Source of the DNA: Guillardia theta CCMP2712 | Lineage: Eukaryota > Cryptophyceae > Pyrenomonadales > Geminigeraceae | DNA: 64,000 nucleotides | Direction of reading: 5' to 3' | Assembly: GCF_000315625.1 (NCBI RefSeq) | Contig: NW_005434550.1 | Span: 41,030-105,029 of the forward strand | Part shown: positions 1-13,280 of the stretch, piece after piece | Layout of the letters: every line of letters starts with the position of its first letter | Numbering within the stretch: the stretch's first letter is position 1 | Translations under genes and position numbers: made by a program | The notes under the pieces: generated by a model | Seen by the model: only the letters and a program-made list of their open reading frames with translations | What the model was told of the DNA's origin: nothing | The model's database searches: none

Positions 1-2
1 CA

Positions 3-382
3 TGAGAGGACCTTAGCAAGACGGCTAGGAAAGCCCCCTCTTCGTCCCACACGCTACATGGCCGCCTTGAAAACACGTAAGTCGTCTTGGTTTACAGGAG
101 AGTTTTTGTTAACTCGGCGCTATCTGACTGGCACGGCTGGCATACGATCCATCCTCCGAGGCTCCCCCCGAGTTTCTGAAACAGTAGTACGTTACATCGG
201 GCGCCGAATCAACTGGCAACTTGGCAACATGATTGAGCATGTACGACGGTACTACCGTAATCATGCGGGGCCCCGGGCCCACTGTAGTAACCGACGATGC
301 CAGGGATCGTATCATAGTATGCCAGCCGTGCCAGTCAGATAGCGCCGAGAAGTTTCCTAGCCGTCTCGCTAAGGTCCTCTCA
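3..382. repeat. Fold-back (inverted) repeat element
   Basis: Positions 3-32 and 353-382 are reverse complements over 30 bp with one mismatch. A second pair of arms lies inside (about 113-149 against 302-350), interrupted in the right arm by an 8-bp insertion, so most of the element folds back on a centre near 235. No open reading frame with protein-like content is seen. It resembles a non-autonomous fold-back DNA element. The left flank is the window edge, so a target-site duplication cannot be tested. Confidence 0.75.
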
Positions 383-1943
383 GCATGTCTGGACTCGGAT
401 CATATGCTTGGGTTTCACGGTCCTAGCATACAGTCTATCTCTCACAGTGTGCTCCGAGGCTCCTCGGTCACAGAGTCAAATTCCAGTGCCACTCAGTTTT
501 GTGTGCATTACTTTAAACTTGGTCTTGCCACTAAGGTCGATGTGATATCCGATGCGGCGTGACTTTGGCATCCAACAAACTTGTCACGGTGTGCTCTGTT
601 TATTTTAGCCCGCCCGATAGCCTAGCCTGAGGCGGGGCGCCGCCGCCCCCCGGCTCCGCCGAGGACATTCTGACGGAATTGGGTGCTTAAAAGAAGGCGG
701 CCCGGTATTATTATTGTAATAAGCCTCCAAAAAACCCCTTCATTTGGTGGACCATGGACCCCACCCCACCCCTCGTATACGTCTGAACTTTCCGAATGAA
801 AGACGGGACCATCTATATCCTCGCTCACAACCACAACCCGTACCCCCCCTCTCAATATTGCCTCTACCACCCACCCAGGGAAATTCATTTCTTTGACGAA
901 TCCTCACCCCTACCTTTCGCTCTTAGAAATTTTCAACCCCACCCCGCACCTTCCTTTCTTGGCCTCGTCCTAGGGCTGGGGTACCAAGATTATACGGTCT
1001 GTAAGACCTCCCTATCACCATTACTCATAAGTACCCCTGCAGGAAAAATACAACCCTACCCTAGTGATTGATATCACAAATGAGGAAAGTAACCCGGTAC
1101 TTCCTCCTACCCCACCCTATGGACTTGACGACGCTCATTGCTCGTCCCCTACCTGCCGATGATGGGCCTTGTTTTGTTTGCTCCCCACACAGCTCGGAAT
1201 CATATCTCCTGCGCGTGTTTCATATACAGAGCTTCTCTACACTCCTCCCTTTACTCTCTTCATTTCTCCCACACCTTTCTTTCTGCAAGAATATCTTCAC
1301 CTTTGCATATCACGTCAATGACATGGTTTGGTTCGCCAGGTTTTGCGCGGACAGTCGGTTCACTTGCACAGCTTGAAATAGAACTGAAATAGAACATACA
1401 GCACGGCATTACAATTCTCTGTCCTTAATTCAGAACTTTGCAACACTCATAGCTCCTCGCGTTGGCCACAGTTTGCGATAGGTGGAGTTGGCTGTTGCAT
1501 GCAGTCATAGAAAGGTAATTGATGCCTGCTTCTCTTCGATGCCTCCTCTTCTATTCGATTTTTTCGTTGGGTAGTGGTCGAAATGTGTTGCAATTGTTCA
1601 TTCTCTGTGACTAGCTTACTGGCGCTAATTTAACACATCGAGTCGCCTTGAAGATTTTAAGTTTGGCTGTGTGTTGATGAATTGCACGTTGGAAACCTGT
1701 GATGCTTGTATTGTATCTTCATACATTCTTTTGCTGGCCTTTACTTTTGACTACTTTGCACATGTATCTTATTATGTTTGACATAGGTTTGTCAACATAT
1801 AATTGATTTTTGCAAAGGCGGTACTATGAGCCTCAAATTGAACCGGAGGAGCAGGTTGCTTTGCTTTACATATTCCCAACAGATGTTCTGAAGAAGAAAT
1901 ATGCAGAGATCTTTGCTCTCCAAAATGTGTATCATTTCTGCAG
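383..1943. other. Intergenic stretch with C-rich tract
   Basis: No supportable gene is seen. About 820-1110 is rich in C on the + strand with repeated CCCTACC, ACCCCACCC and TACCCC words, the same vocabulary as other intergenic tracts in the window. The last 300 bases before 1944 are AT-rich and may hold the promoter or 5' leader of the next gene. Confidence 0.6.
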
Positions 1944-2814
1944 ATGGATGACGAGAACAGTCAGCGGGATGAACATCAAACAAGTACGTACTAGGATTGC
2001 AAAAGGTTATTCTTGTAAAGGGCTTCTTAGATTTGGAGGATTCCATTGCACGGAGGAAGATGGCGATGCGGGGTTTCAAGTCGATGTCTTCTATTTCAAC
2101 GAAACAGAATGCGAACAATCACTACAATGCGGAGGACGACACGTGAGCCAGACAATCAGCAATTGCGATGTTTAACTTGGTTGTCAGGGTTCAAATGCTC
2201 CGTCTCGCCGTGCTAGATCAGTACATAGCTCGATCATCAAGTGCCATAGAAACAAGCTCAATTAAGGTTCCTCCGAAAGTTTCAAGTATCAAATCAAAGA
2301 AGTTCTCACAATCGATGCCTGCGAAAGTAAGTGTTTTGAGACGATTCGCTGATTAGTCATCTCCTGCAGCTGATTGACAAGCGTGAACAGATCGTACAAC
2401 GGAGTTTACCAAGAGAGGAAGGGGTCGACCGAGAGCAGTTCATGGGCTCTGTGATGGAAGGAATGGACAGGGTTAGCAGCGCTATCACGCCAGAAGCTCT
2501 AGAATATGTCAAGGTGACTCGCGCCAACGAGTTGTATCATTACTAACTGTTTGCTGGAACCAGTGGACTTGTAGACAGCTGGACGTTGACTTTATGTCAT
2601 TGCCTTGTGCACAAAGATTGCTCCATGCAGAAAGAGAGATGGTATGGCAGAACGATCTGATTCTTGAACGATGGGTGAAAATTTGTTAGGGTTCCCTGTG
2701 CTCTCCAACACACCGGGAAATGGACATCACGGAAGAAGAGTTATCACTGGACCAAATGGTAATGCATATGTTGGTGCAAATGGCACTTACTCAAAAGTGC
2801 AGATGGAAGATTGA
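1944..2814 (+). CDS. Hypothetical protein, seven exons
   Basis: I do not recognise this protein. Seven exons join in phase through GT-AG introns of about 44-65 nt (exons near 1944-1983, 2031-2142, 2188-2326, 2370-2513, 2579-2641, 2690-2758, 2803-2814), giving about 192 residues. It starts MDDENSQRD and ends DQMMED. The product is hydrophilic and rich in Ser, Lys, Glu and Met, with short helical stretches (VQMLRLAVLDQYIA; REQFMGSVMEGMDRV) and no signal peptide or membrane segment. Upstream open frame from 1811 could be an extra 5' exon in a different phase; I chose the ATG at 1944 because it leads through all later exons without a stop. Function unknown; the phase-consistent splice chain is the main support. 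Confidence 0.6.
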
Positions 2815-3371
2815 TATTCCTGGATGACTGACGTGCTGGTTCGATTGGGACCACATCTTCCAGGTGTTTGCAGTAGTGTGTGAATGGTGCCGCATGTAGC
2901 TGTGTATGTAAATTTGATACGAAGAAAAACAAAGTTTAATGCACTTCATCGAAGTGTTCCAATTTGCGATTCTAAGCAGGCTGAAACTGGGAATGCATCC
3001 TTGGATGTTTGCACCTGGTCAAAAATAACTGTTCTCCTGCAACCAGCCCTCGCTTGTTTCTCAATCTATCGCTCCTTGCAACAAGAATATATCACGCCTA
3101 AAGGTATGTAAATCGTATGCCACTTTCATACACGCTTACATACGCTTGCAACCCTCAACCCCACTTACTCTACTTCTTACTTGGTACTGTAAAAAGAGAC
3201 ATCGAAATGAGTCCGGTCCCGGTTCCCTTGCTCCCCCTCCACCACTACCCCCTGCCTCGCTTGTAGGCTGCCGCCGCTCCTTGCGACCCTTCCACTCGCT
3301 CCTCACCGTTCCTTCCCTCTCGCCCTCTCCCCATTTCGCATCTCCTTGCTTCTGTCGGTCAATCCTACGGT

Positions 3372-4949
<1,578 letters not shown>

Positions 4950-5014
4950 CTAAAAGAAGCGCTACGAGACAAGAGGTAACGTGAAGAAAATTCTTCAATT
5001 CAGGATCAACGAGC

Positions 5015-5382
5015 TCAAGCCAAGTAGAGCATTCCGGAGCGGCGGGGGCGAACGACGTTGTAGGGGGAGAGCTCAGCATCGCCAGCATTGTTGCCAACAC
5101 CCGAGTCATAGCTCTACAGAGTTGAGTCAAGCGGAAACCAAACGGCATGCGGAGACAAGGCAGGGAAGGAAGACAAGCCGAAAGGATATAAGCAGATAAA
5201 GAAAGATCGTGATCAACTCACCAGACCATCTCCGAAGCTGTCACCAGATTCAGTTCCCCAGCCGTAAGTTTGGTTGAGGCGCTGAACAGGAACAAGAGCA
5301 AAGACTGCACAATCGAGTTCGTCAGTGCAACTGATAGGAAACAAGGAGACTTACGTTGGTTAGCACTGCGAAGGAACATCAT
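5015..5382 (-). CDS. Small hypothetical protein, three exons
   Basis: Three exons (5382-5355, 5304-5222, 5113-5015) join in phase through introns of 50 and 108 nt with good GT-AG ends, giving about 69 residues. The protein starts MMFLRSANQ with a short hydrophobic N-terminus (LFALVPVQ), then a Gly/Asp/Ser-rich middle (GWGTESGDSFGDG; YDSGVGNNAGD) and a basic end (VVRPRRSG). I do not recognise it. The gene is convergent with the Dus gene, with 65 nt between the stops. Short length makes the model uncertain; an additional upstream exon in the region to about 5405 is possible. Confidence 0.5.
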
Positions 5383-6031
5383 CTGTAAACTCAGCGTCAG
5401 TCATTTCAATCACAGTGAAAGATCGATGAAAACAGATGTTCGATAATAGTATCAAAACCTTCGACCGACAAACATACAGCTCAAGTTCGACCAAACACCC
5501 CTCACAACTGCCATACTTCGCATGCCCATAATTTTGCCGTCGCTTCTCCCCCGTACATTCTGACTCTCTCCCCCCTACATTCTACCTAGACCCCTCTCTC
5601 ACCCTCGTACATTGCTCGAACCGTTTCTCTCTCCCCCGTACATTCTACCTCAACACCTCTTCCCCAACCCCCCTCCGTGCATTCTACCTCGACACCTTTC
5701 TCCATCCTTGTGCATCTTCTATGAGCTATGAACATCTAACTGGTTTTCCTGCTGCCGCCCTTGCTCGACCATCTCAAGCTCAAGCGTCACCGCACGCAGT
5801 CAAGAGTCGCGGCGACACACCAAGCAACACCTCAGACAACGAGTTCGAGAGGCCGGGCTCCGGGCCCGGGTATAACCGTTACTGACCGTTACTTCAACCG
5901 CCGCGGTGACAACCCGGAGTTGAGACAGTGAAAGTTTACTAGACCCACGAGCTAGTTGTCCATGTGCTGTCCTTCCCTTTGTCTCTGGGCGGACCTACCG
6001 TACCGGTGGGTCGTTTGAGCGGTGCCCGACT
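5383..6031. other. Intergenic region with degenerate CT-rich tandem repeat
   Basis: About 5538-5715 holds four to five imperfect copies of a unit of about 40 nt ending in CCGTACATTCTACCT, embedded in CT-rich DNA. Around 5845-5890 is a short GC-rich palindromic patch (CCGGGCTCCGGGCCCGGG) followed by repeated CCGTTACT words. No gene seen. Confidence 0.6.
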
Positions 6032-7910
6032 ATGCTGATGCACGGAGTGGAGGAAGGGCGGGCGATGAAAGGGGCTCTGAGGTGAGAGAGCTGCAGGAGG
6101 TGAAGGCCTGAGTCACGTGATTGCCTTGTGTCAGCCTCCGCATACACGAGATGGAAGAGGAGCTCCTGGCATTACGACGACAGCGCGAGGCTCGTGCTGA
6201 AATGTTTGGATGTTGCCTGACAACTTCGACAGACGCTCATGAAAGAAATCGAATTTTGGAGGCAGCGTGCAGAGGGAACATTGATCGAGCAGGCACAACA
6301 TGCTTTGGATGTGAATGAAAGTGGCGTGCAAACTCAAAAGTTCATGGATAATATCAAGAAACTACAAGACGAAGAATCATTTTGGAGGAGGGAGGCCTCG
6401 AGACGACTGGAAGAAGTGACAGACGTGAGATTATCTAAACCCTTGTATCTAAGGCTTTTGTCGTTGTGACTTGAATTTCTTAGACTGAAACCACTCTAAG
6501 AAAATTGCTCCGTGATCTGCAGCGAGAGCGATATCTTGTACGCACCAAGGCATAGAATGTTTGGATCCTTTTAAATCCTGCTTACAAACACTGCAGGAAG
6601 AAAGAGAGGCAGAACTGATTGGAGAGATTCATAAACTTCAGAACAAGATTGAGATCATCTCGAAAGGGTTCAAACTAAATGATTCTCCATCTTCACCATC
6701 TGAACACCTTACAAGCCAAAGCAGGCATGATTTCATTTTTCACACTGGATCTTCAATAGTTTGACCTGTTATGGCGCTAGGGATATTGACCTGAATTCTC
6801 CGTTCAGCAATATTGTTAAGCTGCAAGCTGAGCTTCTGAGGAAGGGCAGGTACCATCATCAAGACGATCAAAGCCGTTTAACTTATTCGCTTGTAGATAC
6901 GAAGACGCTGAGAGGTTGGCCCTTTCCTTCAACACTATTCGCCTGCAAAAATGTAAATTACTACCTATCTCATTTTGCTGGTGACAAAGACCCAGTCAAG
7001 ACAAGTGAATTGCGAGACACTGCACTAGGTTGTGTACCCCAGGAGGCTTCGATTCCCAGATTGGTTTCGGATCGAGCCGAAGAACGAACGAGCGATCCAA
7101 GGGAGCAGCCCAGCAATCTATTATCCTATGAAGAAATCGAAAATCAGGGCTCCAAACATCTCAAGAGGTACGTCTCAGCCTTGTGTTTTGCTTTCAGAAT
7201 TTTACTGGTTTTTCTGGCAGTATCGCACCACCCTTCCATGAGAAATTGTCGATAGAAAATCGTCTTGCTCGCGTGTCCGATAGCTGTCTCCTACATCCTC
7301 ATCAACCCTGGAAACTTCAGGTGCAACTCAACGAAGCGAGTGGAATCAGATGGAAGGATGGAGTACAACAAGCATTGTGCTGTTTCTCGTCTATTGAAGC
7401 TTCTGCAAAACTTTCTTCGCAGAGCTTTCAATCCATCTATCATGTTGGAGACCAAGGAACTTCGCTAATTGACAATAGCCTCTGCATCCAAGCAGCATGC
7501 TCGTCTGCGCATGTCCAAGTAGGAAGAGACGTCACGAAATGGAACGAGACAGTGGAACTAGATGATTTACAAGTGTTTCAAAATTCAGACCAAGAACAAG
7601 AGTTAGAAGTTTCAAGAAAAGGTGAGAAACTCATCTCCCCTCTTGTGCAATCTATGATCGTGCGACTACAGCAATGCAAGGACAATGTCTATTGCTTCTC
7701 ATCACCGTCCATTCATTCTCAGAAGAACAAGTTGAGCAAGTGGGAAGAACAGCGCTTGTGATCAGAGAGCAATCTGACAGGCATCACATCTTGTGCTTGC
7801 TTGACCCTCATGGTGCTCCGCTCCTTAACTCAGCAGGCGACGGACCAGCAACAATTTCCATTCAATGCAAATATTTCCCCTCGGACGACAATATGCCAGG
7901 GAGCGTGTGA
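6032..7910 (+). CDS. Coiled-coil protein with C2-like C-terminal half
   Basis: Multi-exon gene. The N-terminal half is charged coiled coil (EMEEELLALRRQREARAE; IKKLQDEESFWRREASRRLE; EREAELIGEIHKLQNKIE). The C-terminal half (about 7250-7910) reads as a beta-rich domain with KLQVQLNEASG at its start and WNETVELDDLQVF, the usual look of a C2 domain, continuing into LLLLITVHSFSEEQ, and it ends at the TGA at 7908-7910. One intron (6725-6780) appears to be GC-AG: only that donor restores the frame between AGCAG and GATATT. The join near 6190-6240 is unresolved; the start at 6032 is the weakest part. Membrane or cytoskeletal tethering is a guess from domain types. Confidence 0.65.
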
Positions 7911-8019
7911 AGGAAGTTGACGTAGTAGAATTCACAAATTTCAATGAATATTCTTTGTTCCTCTCGTGACGCTTTTCGAGTTGAGCTCAACGGCGATTTC
8001 TTCGTGGAGCAGTATTCCC

Positions 8020-9235
8020 TCATCTATCCGTCCTCGCTAATCGCGGGGTGTCGACCAGGAAAAGTGCTCCGAGTATATTGACCAGGTCAGCACGAAAGGC
8101 TTCATGATCAAACCCATGGAAAGCAGATTTCAAGGCATTCTTCTGCGACGAAATCGTGCAGAAATCACTGTCAAGGTCTGCATTATACTTGGATAGCAAG
8201 GAAGCGTTCAAGTTGACGACATTCAATCCTGTCTGATCCAAAATGTCATTGACGTATCGAAGCTTTTGTGGATTGAAGATCTTGTAGAAGGAGATCAGTC
8301 TGCGGCGGCAAATATCCCGCGTGTCAGTCAGAGTAAATGGAGAGGCGATTTCAATCAGATGCACTTCCTCCTTGGATTCTCCAGGTTGACGACTTGAGGA
8401 GCCACATCGCCTGAGCAACACGCAGACAATACACTCGTGGAAAAGGTCAACCACCTCAGTGAGACTCCTCCCGACCACAGTAATCGAATTGACCTCTTGG
8501 ATCTCATCGCCATGCTCAAGTGTCTGTGAGAAAATTCCTTCTTCCTCGCACAAGACCATAAGATATCCGTTGGTTTGGAATCGAAGAGCGAGACCCAATC
8601 GCTTGATCGTGAGAACACCATTTGTGTACAGGTGACGAGAACTTTCAACATCTGGATGGTTGAGAGTTTGTTCAACAGTCTCTTGACTCTCAGGTTCATC
8701 TTTGTCCTTTTCATCATCGACCTGTCGCATCATTCCCTTGATATTGACGCCAGACCTGCAAATTTTGCCGGCCTCGAAGACTGCCACGTCGTTCTCTCGT
8801 ACATCGTTCTCTCCCCTTTCCAATAAACTTTCCTCTCCAGCAATCATACACCTATCATTCTGTTGGACACTTTCTTGTCTAAGAAGCAATGTCTCCCGGG
8901 TCTGCCCTCCCCCTCTTTCAATTTCTTCCGCCTGCACCTCTCGTTCCGATGGCTCGGTCATGTGTGCTTTGCACATTGAGGAAGGTTCATCACAGCATTC
9001 GACTAGATCAAATTCTTGGCAGCTCAACTCATTCTTCAAACAGTGTTCTTGCATGGTTTTAACTACATCCCCTGACTCTTCACGTTGGTATTCATCTTCT
9101 CCTCTTTGCTTCCCAAGCATTTCCTTGTCCAAGCTATTCTGTTCCTGTTCCTTCTCCTGCTCCTGCTCATGCTCCTGCTGATCTTTCTCCTGCTCCTGCT
9201 CCTGCTCCTGCTCTTGCTCCTGCGCCTGCCCCTGT

Positions 9236-9289
<54 letters not shown>

Positions 9290-10282
9290 ACCACAATCTC
9301 CTCCTCTGTTATGCAGAACTTGAGGGCATCATCCAGCATCATTCTAACCATTTCAGAAACCACAAACTTTTCTTCCATATCTTTCGCCACTGGTCCGATT
9401 GGAACGCCGTAGCAAGGGCCGCGGTTGTCTACAAAGCTCAAATTTCTTAATAGCTCCCACTCGCCCAACAGCCTCTCTGGTCCTGCCACATCCTTGTTAC
9501 CAAAATAAGAGCAACAACAAACATGAATCAGAATAGCAAGAGGATCAATGCAAGAGAAAGGAATAGGAGGAAAACACCAAATCAGGAGAAATTAGCCAGC
9601 AAAGGGAGGCTTCCTTGTTTTACAAAGGCGAATTACCTCCTGCCCGATGGATCCCGATCAGTTCGCCCAATGACGAGAAGATGGGAGACCCAGAAGAACC
9701 AGAAGGAGTTGCAGCGACAGTAAGGAGGTTGTACTGGTCATGATCAACAAGCTCCTCATGCGCACATCTCAAACCTCCTCGTTGAGTGCGATGGAGCAGC
9801 AGGATGCGATGGTCCTTGGGTATGCAGGTCCATCCCCTGGGAATGAGAAGAGGCTGGCGGAAGGCGAGGCCTTCGCCCTCAGCCGCTATCAGTGAGTAAT
9901 CCAGACTGCCGAGCGAGCATTTCCCGGACTGGCGACAAGAGCATGAATCTTCACCACATGAACAGGAGGAAGGTCGAGGAGGTGGGCTGGAGAGGAAGAA
10001 GAGCTCTGGTCTAAGTTGAATGGTGTTGGGAGCGTCCGATATGAGCAGAGAGAAACTCACAGATGATCCTCTCGCGCTCTGCATGTCGGGAATCACATGT
10101 GCATTGGTGAGCACACAGAGCCTCTTGAAGGTCAATACCAAGATGCCTGACCCTCCTATGACCAGTCTTCGTCCGTCCTCTCCCTCTTCTTCTCGTCGAA
10201 TCTCCACGATGGACTGACCCCATCTCGAGAGAACTTCTCGATCCTTAGAACCGATGAGGGATACAATCTCAGAAACAACCAT
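8020..10282 (-). CDS. HtrA/Deg-like trypsin-fold protease with PDZ-like domain
   Basis: Two exons (10282-9637 and 9482-8020; 154-nt intron) give about 702 residues. The downstream frame has no ATG of its own and joins in phase (GIHRAG then GPERLLGEW), so the two open frames are one gene. Exon 1 is a trypsin-like domain: His in VLTNAHVI, Asp in SLDYSLIA, Ser in PSGSSGSPIF, with GELIGIHRAG after it. A Glu-Gln repeat linker follows (DNA repeat at about 9160-9292). Then a PDZ-like module (LGLALRFQTNGYLMVL, HGDEIQEVNSI, VVDLF) and a C-terminal helical part. Protease followed by PDZ is the HtrA/Deg plan, but the acidic linker and the tail are unusual. No clear signal peptide. Catalytic triad is complete, so activity is likely; the substrate is unknown. 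Confidence 0.8.
9160..9292 (-). repeat. CTCCTG hexanucleotide repeat coding for Glu-Gln
   Basis: A run of CTCCTG units on the + strand encodes alternating Gln and Glu on the minus strand, forming the linker of the protease gene. Scattered variants (TTGCTC, GCGCCTGCC, TTCCTG) interrupt it. Confidence 0.85.
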
Positions 10283-10486
10283 CCTGGCGTCGGTCTAGTC
10301 GAGTCCTTTCACAGATTTTAGCACCTTACAGGGGTGCATTGAGCACATTCTCGCTGCTTGTTTCCCGCCTCTTCGATTACCTTTGCTTTGATCCGCTCTC
10401 TTTGTTGCTCGCCCCCCAGGCTTGTCTGCATCATGTCCCTTCACTCCTGTAGAGTTTGTGGCACTAGGGCATTCTAGGGCATTCAC
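10283..10486. other. Short intergenic region upstream of the protease gene
   Basis: Probable 5' flank of the minus-strand protease gene. No gene or clear promoter element is seen. Confidence 0.4.
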
Positions 10487-10770
10487 TGGCCCTCAGTCAA
10501 CTGAGGCACTGCACCCGGGCCGTCACGCCGTCCGCCGATCCGGCCCGGAGTCCGACCCGGAGGCCGCGGGCGCAGCGAGGCTCCGGGCTCTCGGAGCCTG
10601 AGTCTCCGACCAGCGGCTGAGCAGTGATACCGTGACGGCGAGAAGAGAAAAGACAGCGAGAAGGCGGCGCCCATTGAGTGCGGCGGCGGGCCGCCCCCGG
10701 GCCTGAGCCGGCCGGCCGGGGGTATCCGGACTTTACTCAAAGTTAAGTTAAAGATCAGTACCAGGACGGT
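10487..10770. repeat. GC-rich dispersed repeat with conserved end motif
   Basis: A GC-rich block that shares segments with 14412-14480, for example CCCTCAG..CACCCGGGCC and CGGCGAGAAGAGA followed by AAAGACAGCGAGAA. It ends at 10731 in CTTTACTCAAAGTTAAGTTA, followed by the conserved CAGTACCAGGAC at about 10756-10767. The same end motif recurs four more times in the window. Probably part of a repeat or transposon family. Confidence 0.7.
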
Positions 10771-10934
10771 GGCAAGCTTGAAACTACCGTCACGTACAGT
10801 CGCAAGCGACTACCTGGCAGCATCGAGGTTAGGAGAACAAGCACAGCAGAGTCCAGTGACTTTGCACAGTCAGACGCCTCGTTGATGAGGATGCTTTGAT
10901 CACTACAAGCCTAGCTCATCCAGCCATAGGCATA

Positions 10935-12328
10935 ATGTCAGAAGAGGCCAAAGACCCACATGGCGATGTGAATCTAAAGGAAGGCTACTTAGAAAAACAG
11001 AGCAGGTATGCTGAATCCATATCAAGCCAAGAGCGCTTTTGAGATGCCCTTGTCACACAGGCGCTTGAAGTTATGGCAAAAAAGGTTCTTTGAGTTGATT
11101 CATCGTTCAAGCACAGGGACTGCACTGTTGAAGTACTATGACTCTGATGATAAAGTCCTGGTCTGCAGCTTGATATTGTATAACGGTGGATACTGATTGT
11201 TGGGTTGTAGATGAGGGGAGAGATAGCTTTTTCTTCCGTCAAATTTTCTGTAGATAAGCTAGATACCCTGCATGCATTTGTTCTTCAATTGCCACACCGA
11301 AAATATGTTTTTCGACACCAAGATTCCGACGAAATCAACGGTTTCAAATATCGATCTTGCATGACTCTCGTTAACTTTCCGGACTGTGTGTAGATTGGGT
11401 GAAGAAATTTGAGAAGCTGGATCATGCTTCAGATTTGGATGGCAAGGTAGTGAGTCTTGACCAAGAAGTGCACAAAGAATATTTCGATCCGAAGCAAAAT
11501 GAGAAAAATCAGCAAGCGGTAACAGACATTTTGAATACCTCTGATATTTCAGATTTGTCTTCAACCGACAATACCTTGATCGAAGAGGATCACAAACCAC
11601 ATTGGTCAGGAGCACACAAAGCCGAAGGTAGCGTCAATCTGAGGGCAGAGCCACTAGCGAGGATGAAGGAATCACCCTCCTCCCCTCGAATAGACCCCGA
11701 CATAGGGAATGAAAACACAACAGCAAAGATGCAACGTGCACCACCCCCAGTACCTTTGCTAAACTCCGCTTCATATGAGGTAATGCTTCAGCCCTTGTAT
11801 GACATAGAAAAAGAATCTGATCCTTGCTTCAGCCTGACAAAGCTCTAGAATACCATTCCTCAGGGAAGTCATTTCTATTCCGAGCTGCCACAAAGTATCA
11901 TAGATTTCTCACATGCAAAGTGCTGAAAACAACTTGTTTCTTACTTATCAGAGAGTCTCCTCGCCATTACAAATCATTTTTTGCTAGAAAATTTTTACAG
12001 GTATGTATTGATCTTTGAAGCGTGTGATCATGACTCCCTTGTTGGAGGACTGACCCAATCGTGTCTGATCAGCCTGATGAGGAATCTGACGATGAAGATT
12101 CGGTATTGCTATCAGAAAAAGATTTGTTGCAATATTTGCAGGTAATTTTTCAAGGAGAAAATTTCTACATCTCAACATTGGATCGTGAATGTCAAACAGG
12201 AGACGGATTCGAGGGAAAGCTATAACGATGCACAGAAATCTCTTCCATCCTTGTCTTCTCCAAGGAATGGCGATCGAAATGATGATGATGCTTGTGGAAG
12301 TGTCGAAGCTTATTCTTCTGAATTTTGA
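10935..12328 (+). CDS. PH-domain protein
   Basis: Starts MSEEAKDPHGDVNLKEGYL at 10935. The first four exons build a pleckstrin homology domain of about 110 residues: KEGYLEKQSR, RLKLWQKRFFEL, LKYYDSDDK, RGEIAFSSV, YVFRHQDSDEIND and the C-terminal helix DWVKKFEKL with its invariant Trp. PH domains bind phosphoinositides or proteins at membranes. Behind it lies a long low-complexity region with a proline motif (APPPVP), then acidic exons (PDEESDDEDSV) and a Ser/Asp-rich end (DRNDDDACGSVEAYSSEF) stopping at 12326-12328. Introns are about 43-60 nt. The exon between about 11852 and 12000 (Lys/Phe-rich) may contain one further small intron. A signalling adaptor is the likely role; partner unknown. 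Confidence 0.78.
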
Positions 12329-13280
12329 TTTTTGGATAAAACAAAAATCAGTCGAATACCTTCGATTCCTCATTTGGTCATCTAAGTTATATGGACCCCG
12401 ATACTCATATTGGGACAGCTACCCCCATCTCACAACTGACCCTTTATCCCTTCCCTAACAGTTTTGTTGTATTGCATCCAAAAGTGAACAATGGTCCGAA
12501 GGCAGTAGAAAATTGAAGAGAAACAATTTTCAATCGTTGGGATAGAACATTGATTTGTTTAACAAAATACAGCTTCAGACATTTCAACCATTAACTACAA
12601 AACAAATACAGCGTTCCATGGACCGCGGGAGATTGTCATAATATTCATGCCCCTGACCTGTCACAAGAAACCATCACATATCCTAATGATCACCTCCACT
12701 TTGTTTTCAAGTGTATCGAAATGGTCTCAGCTCTTCCTATTCATATTTGAGTTGCTTCATCGAATAGCTCGCACAACATTGTCGATAGTTATCTTCATCG
12801 ACCAATCGATACCCACGAAAGCAAATCAAAACACATTTGATTTTCATCTACCTTTTCATCCGACACTTGGTCCATCTGCGTTCAACGGTGGAAATCCGAG
12901 CAATGCTATACCACTGTGTTAAATTCTGTTGTCCAATAGGGTCTTCTGAAGAAAAAGAGGCATGCTTTAGTTCAGAGCAAAGATGTTTGGACAAGTTTGC
13001 AATACATTCAATGACACACATTGGACGTAAAAGTCATGTCCACATTTCATTTTCCAGCTTTTCTTTCGAACAGAGGGATGTAATCTTTGCTCGAAATAGG
13101 TATACCGCTGGTTCGAAAGCATGTAACACACACTTACAAGAGTCGCAAGAAGCTTGGGGATGTTGAGGCATCTGTTTCTCTCTGACGAAAAGACATTCTT
13201 CTTCTCTCCTCCTTGTGTCGCGTACGTCAAGCCATGTTTCAGCGAAGCGGGGTTTATCTGCCGCTCTGCACGTGCACGGT
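12329..13280. other. Intergenic, no gene resolved
   Basis: About 950 bases without a convincing reading frame on either strand. It is AT-richer than the flanking DNA and has scattered splice-like sites but no chain of exons that I could join in phase. Confidence 0.4.

Noticed and set aside
8702-9450. + strand frames with Leu or Ser/Cys runs
   Set aside because: Antisense readings of the Glu-Gln hexanucleotide repeat in the protease gene.
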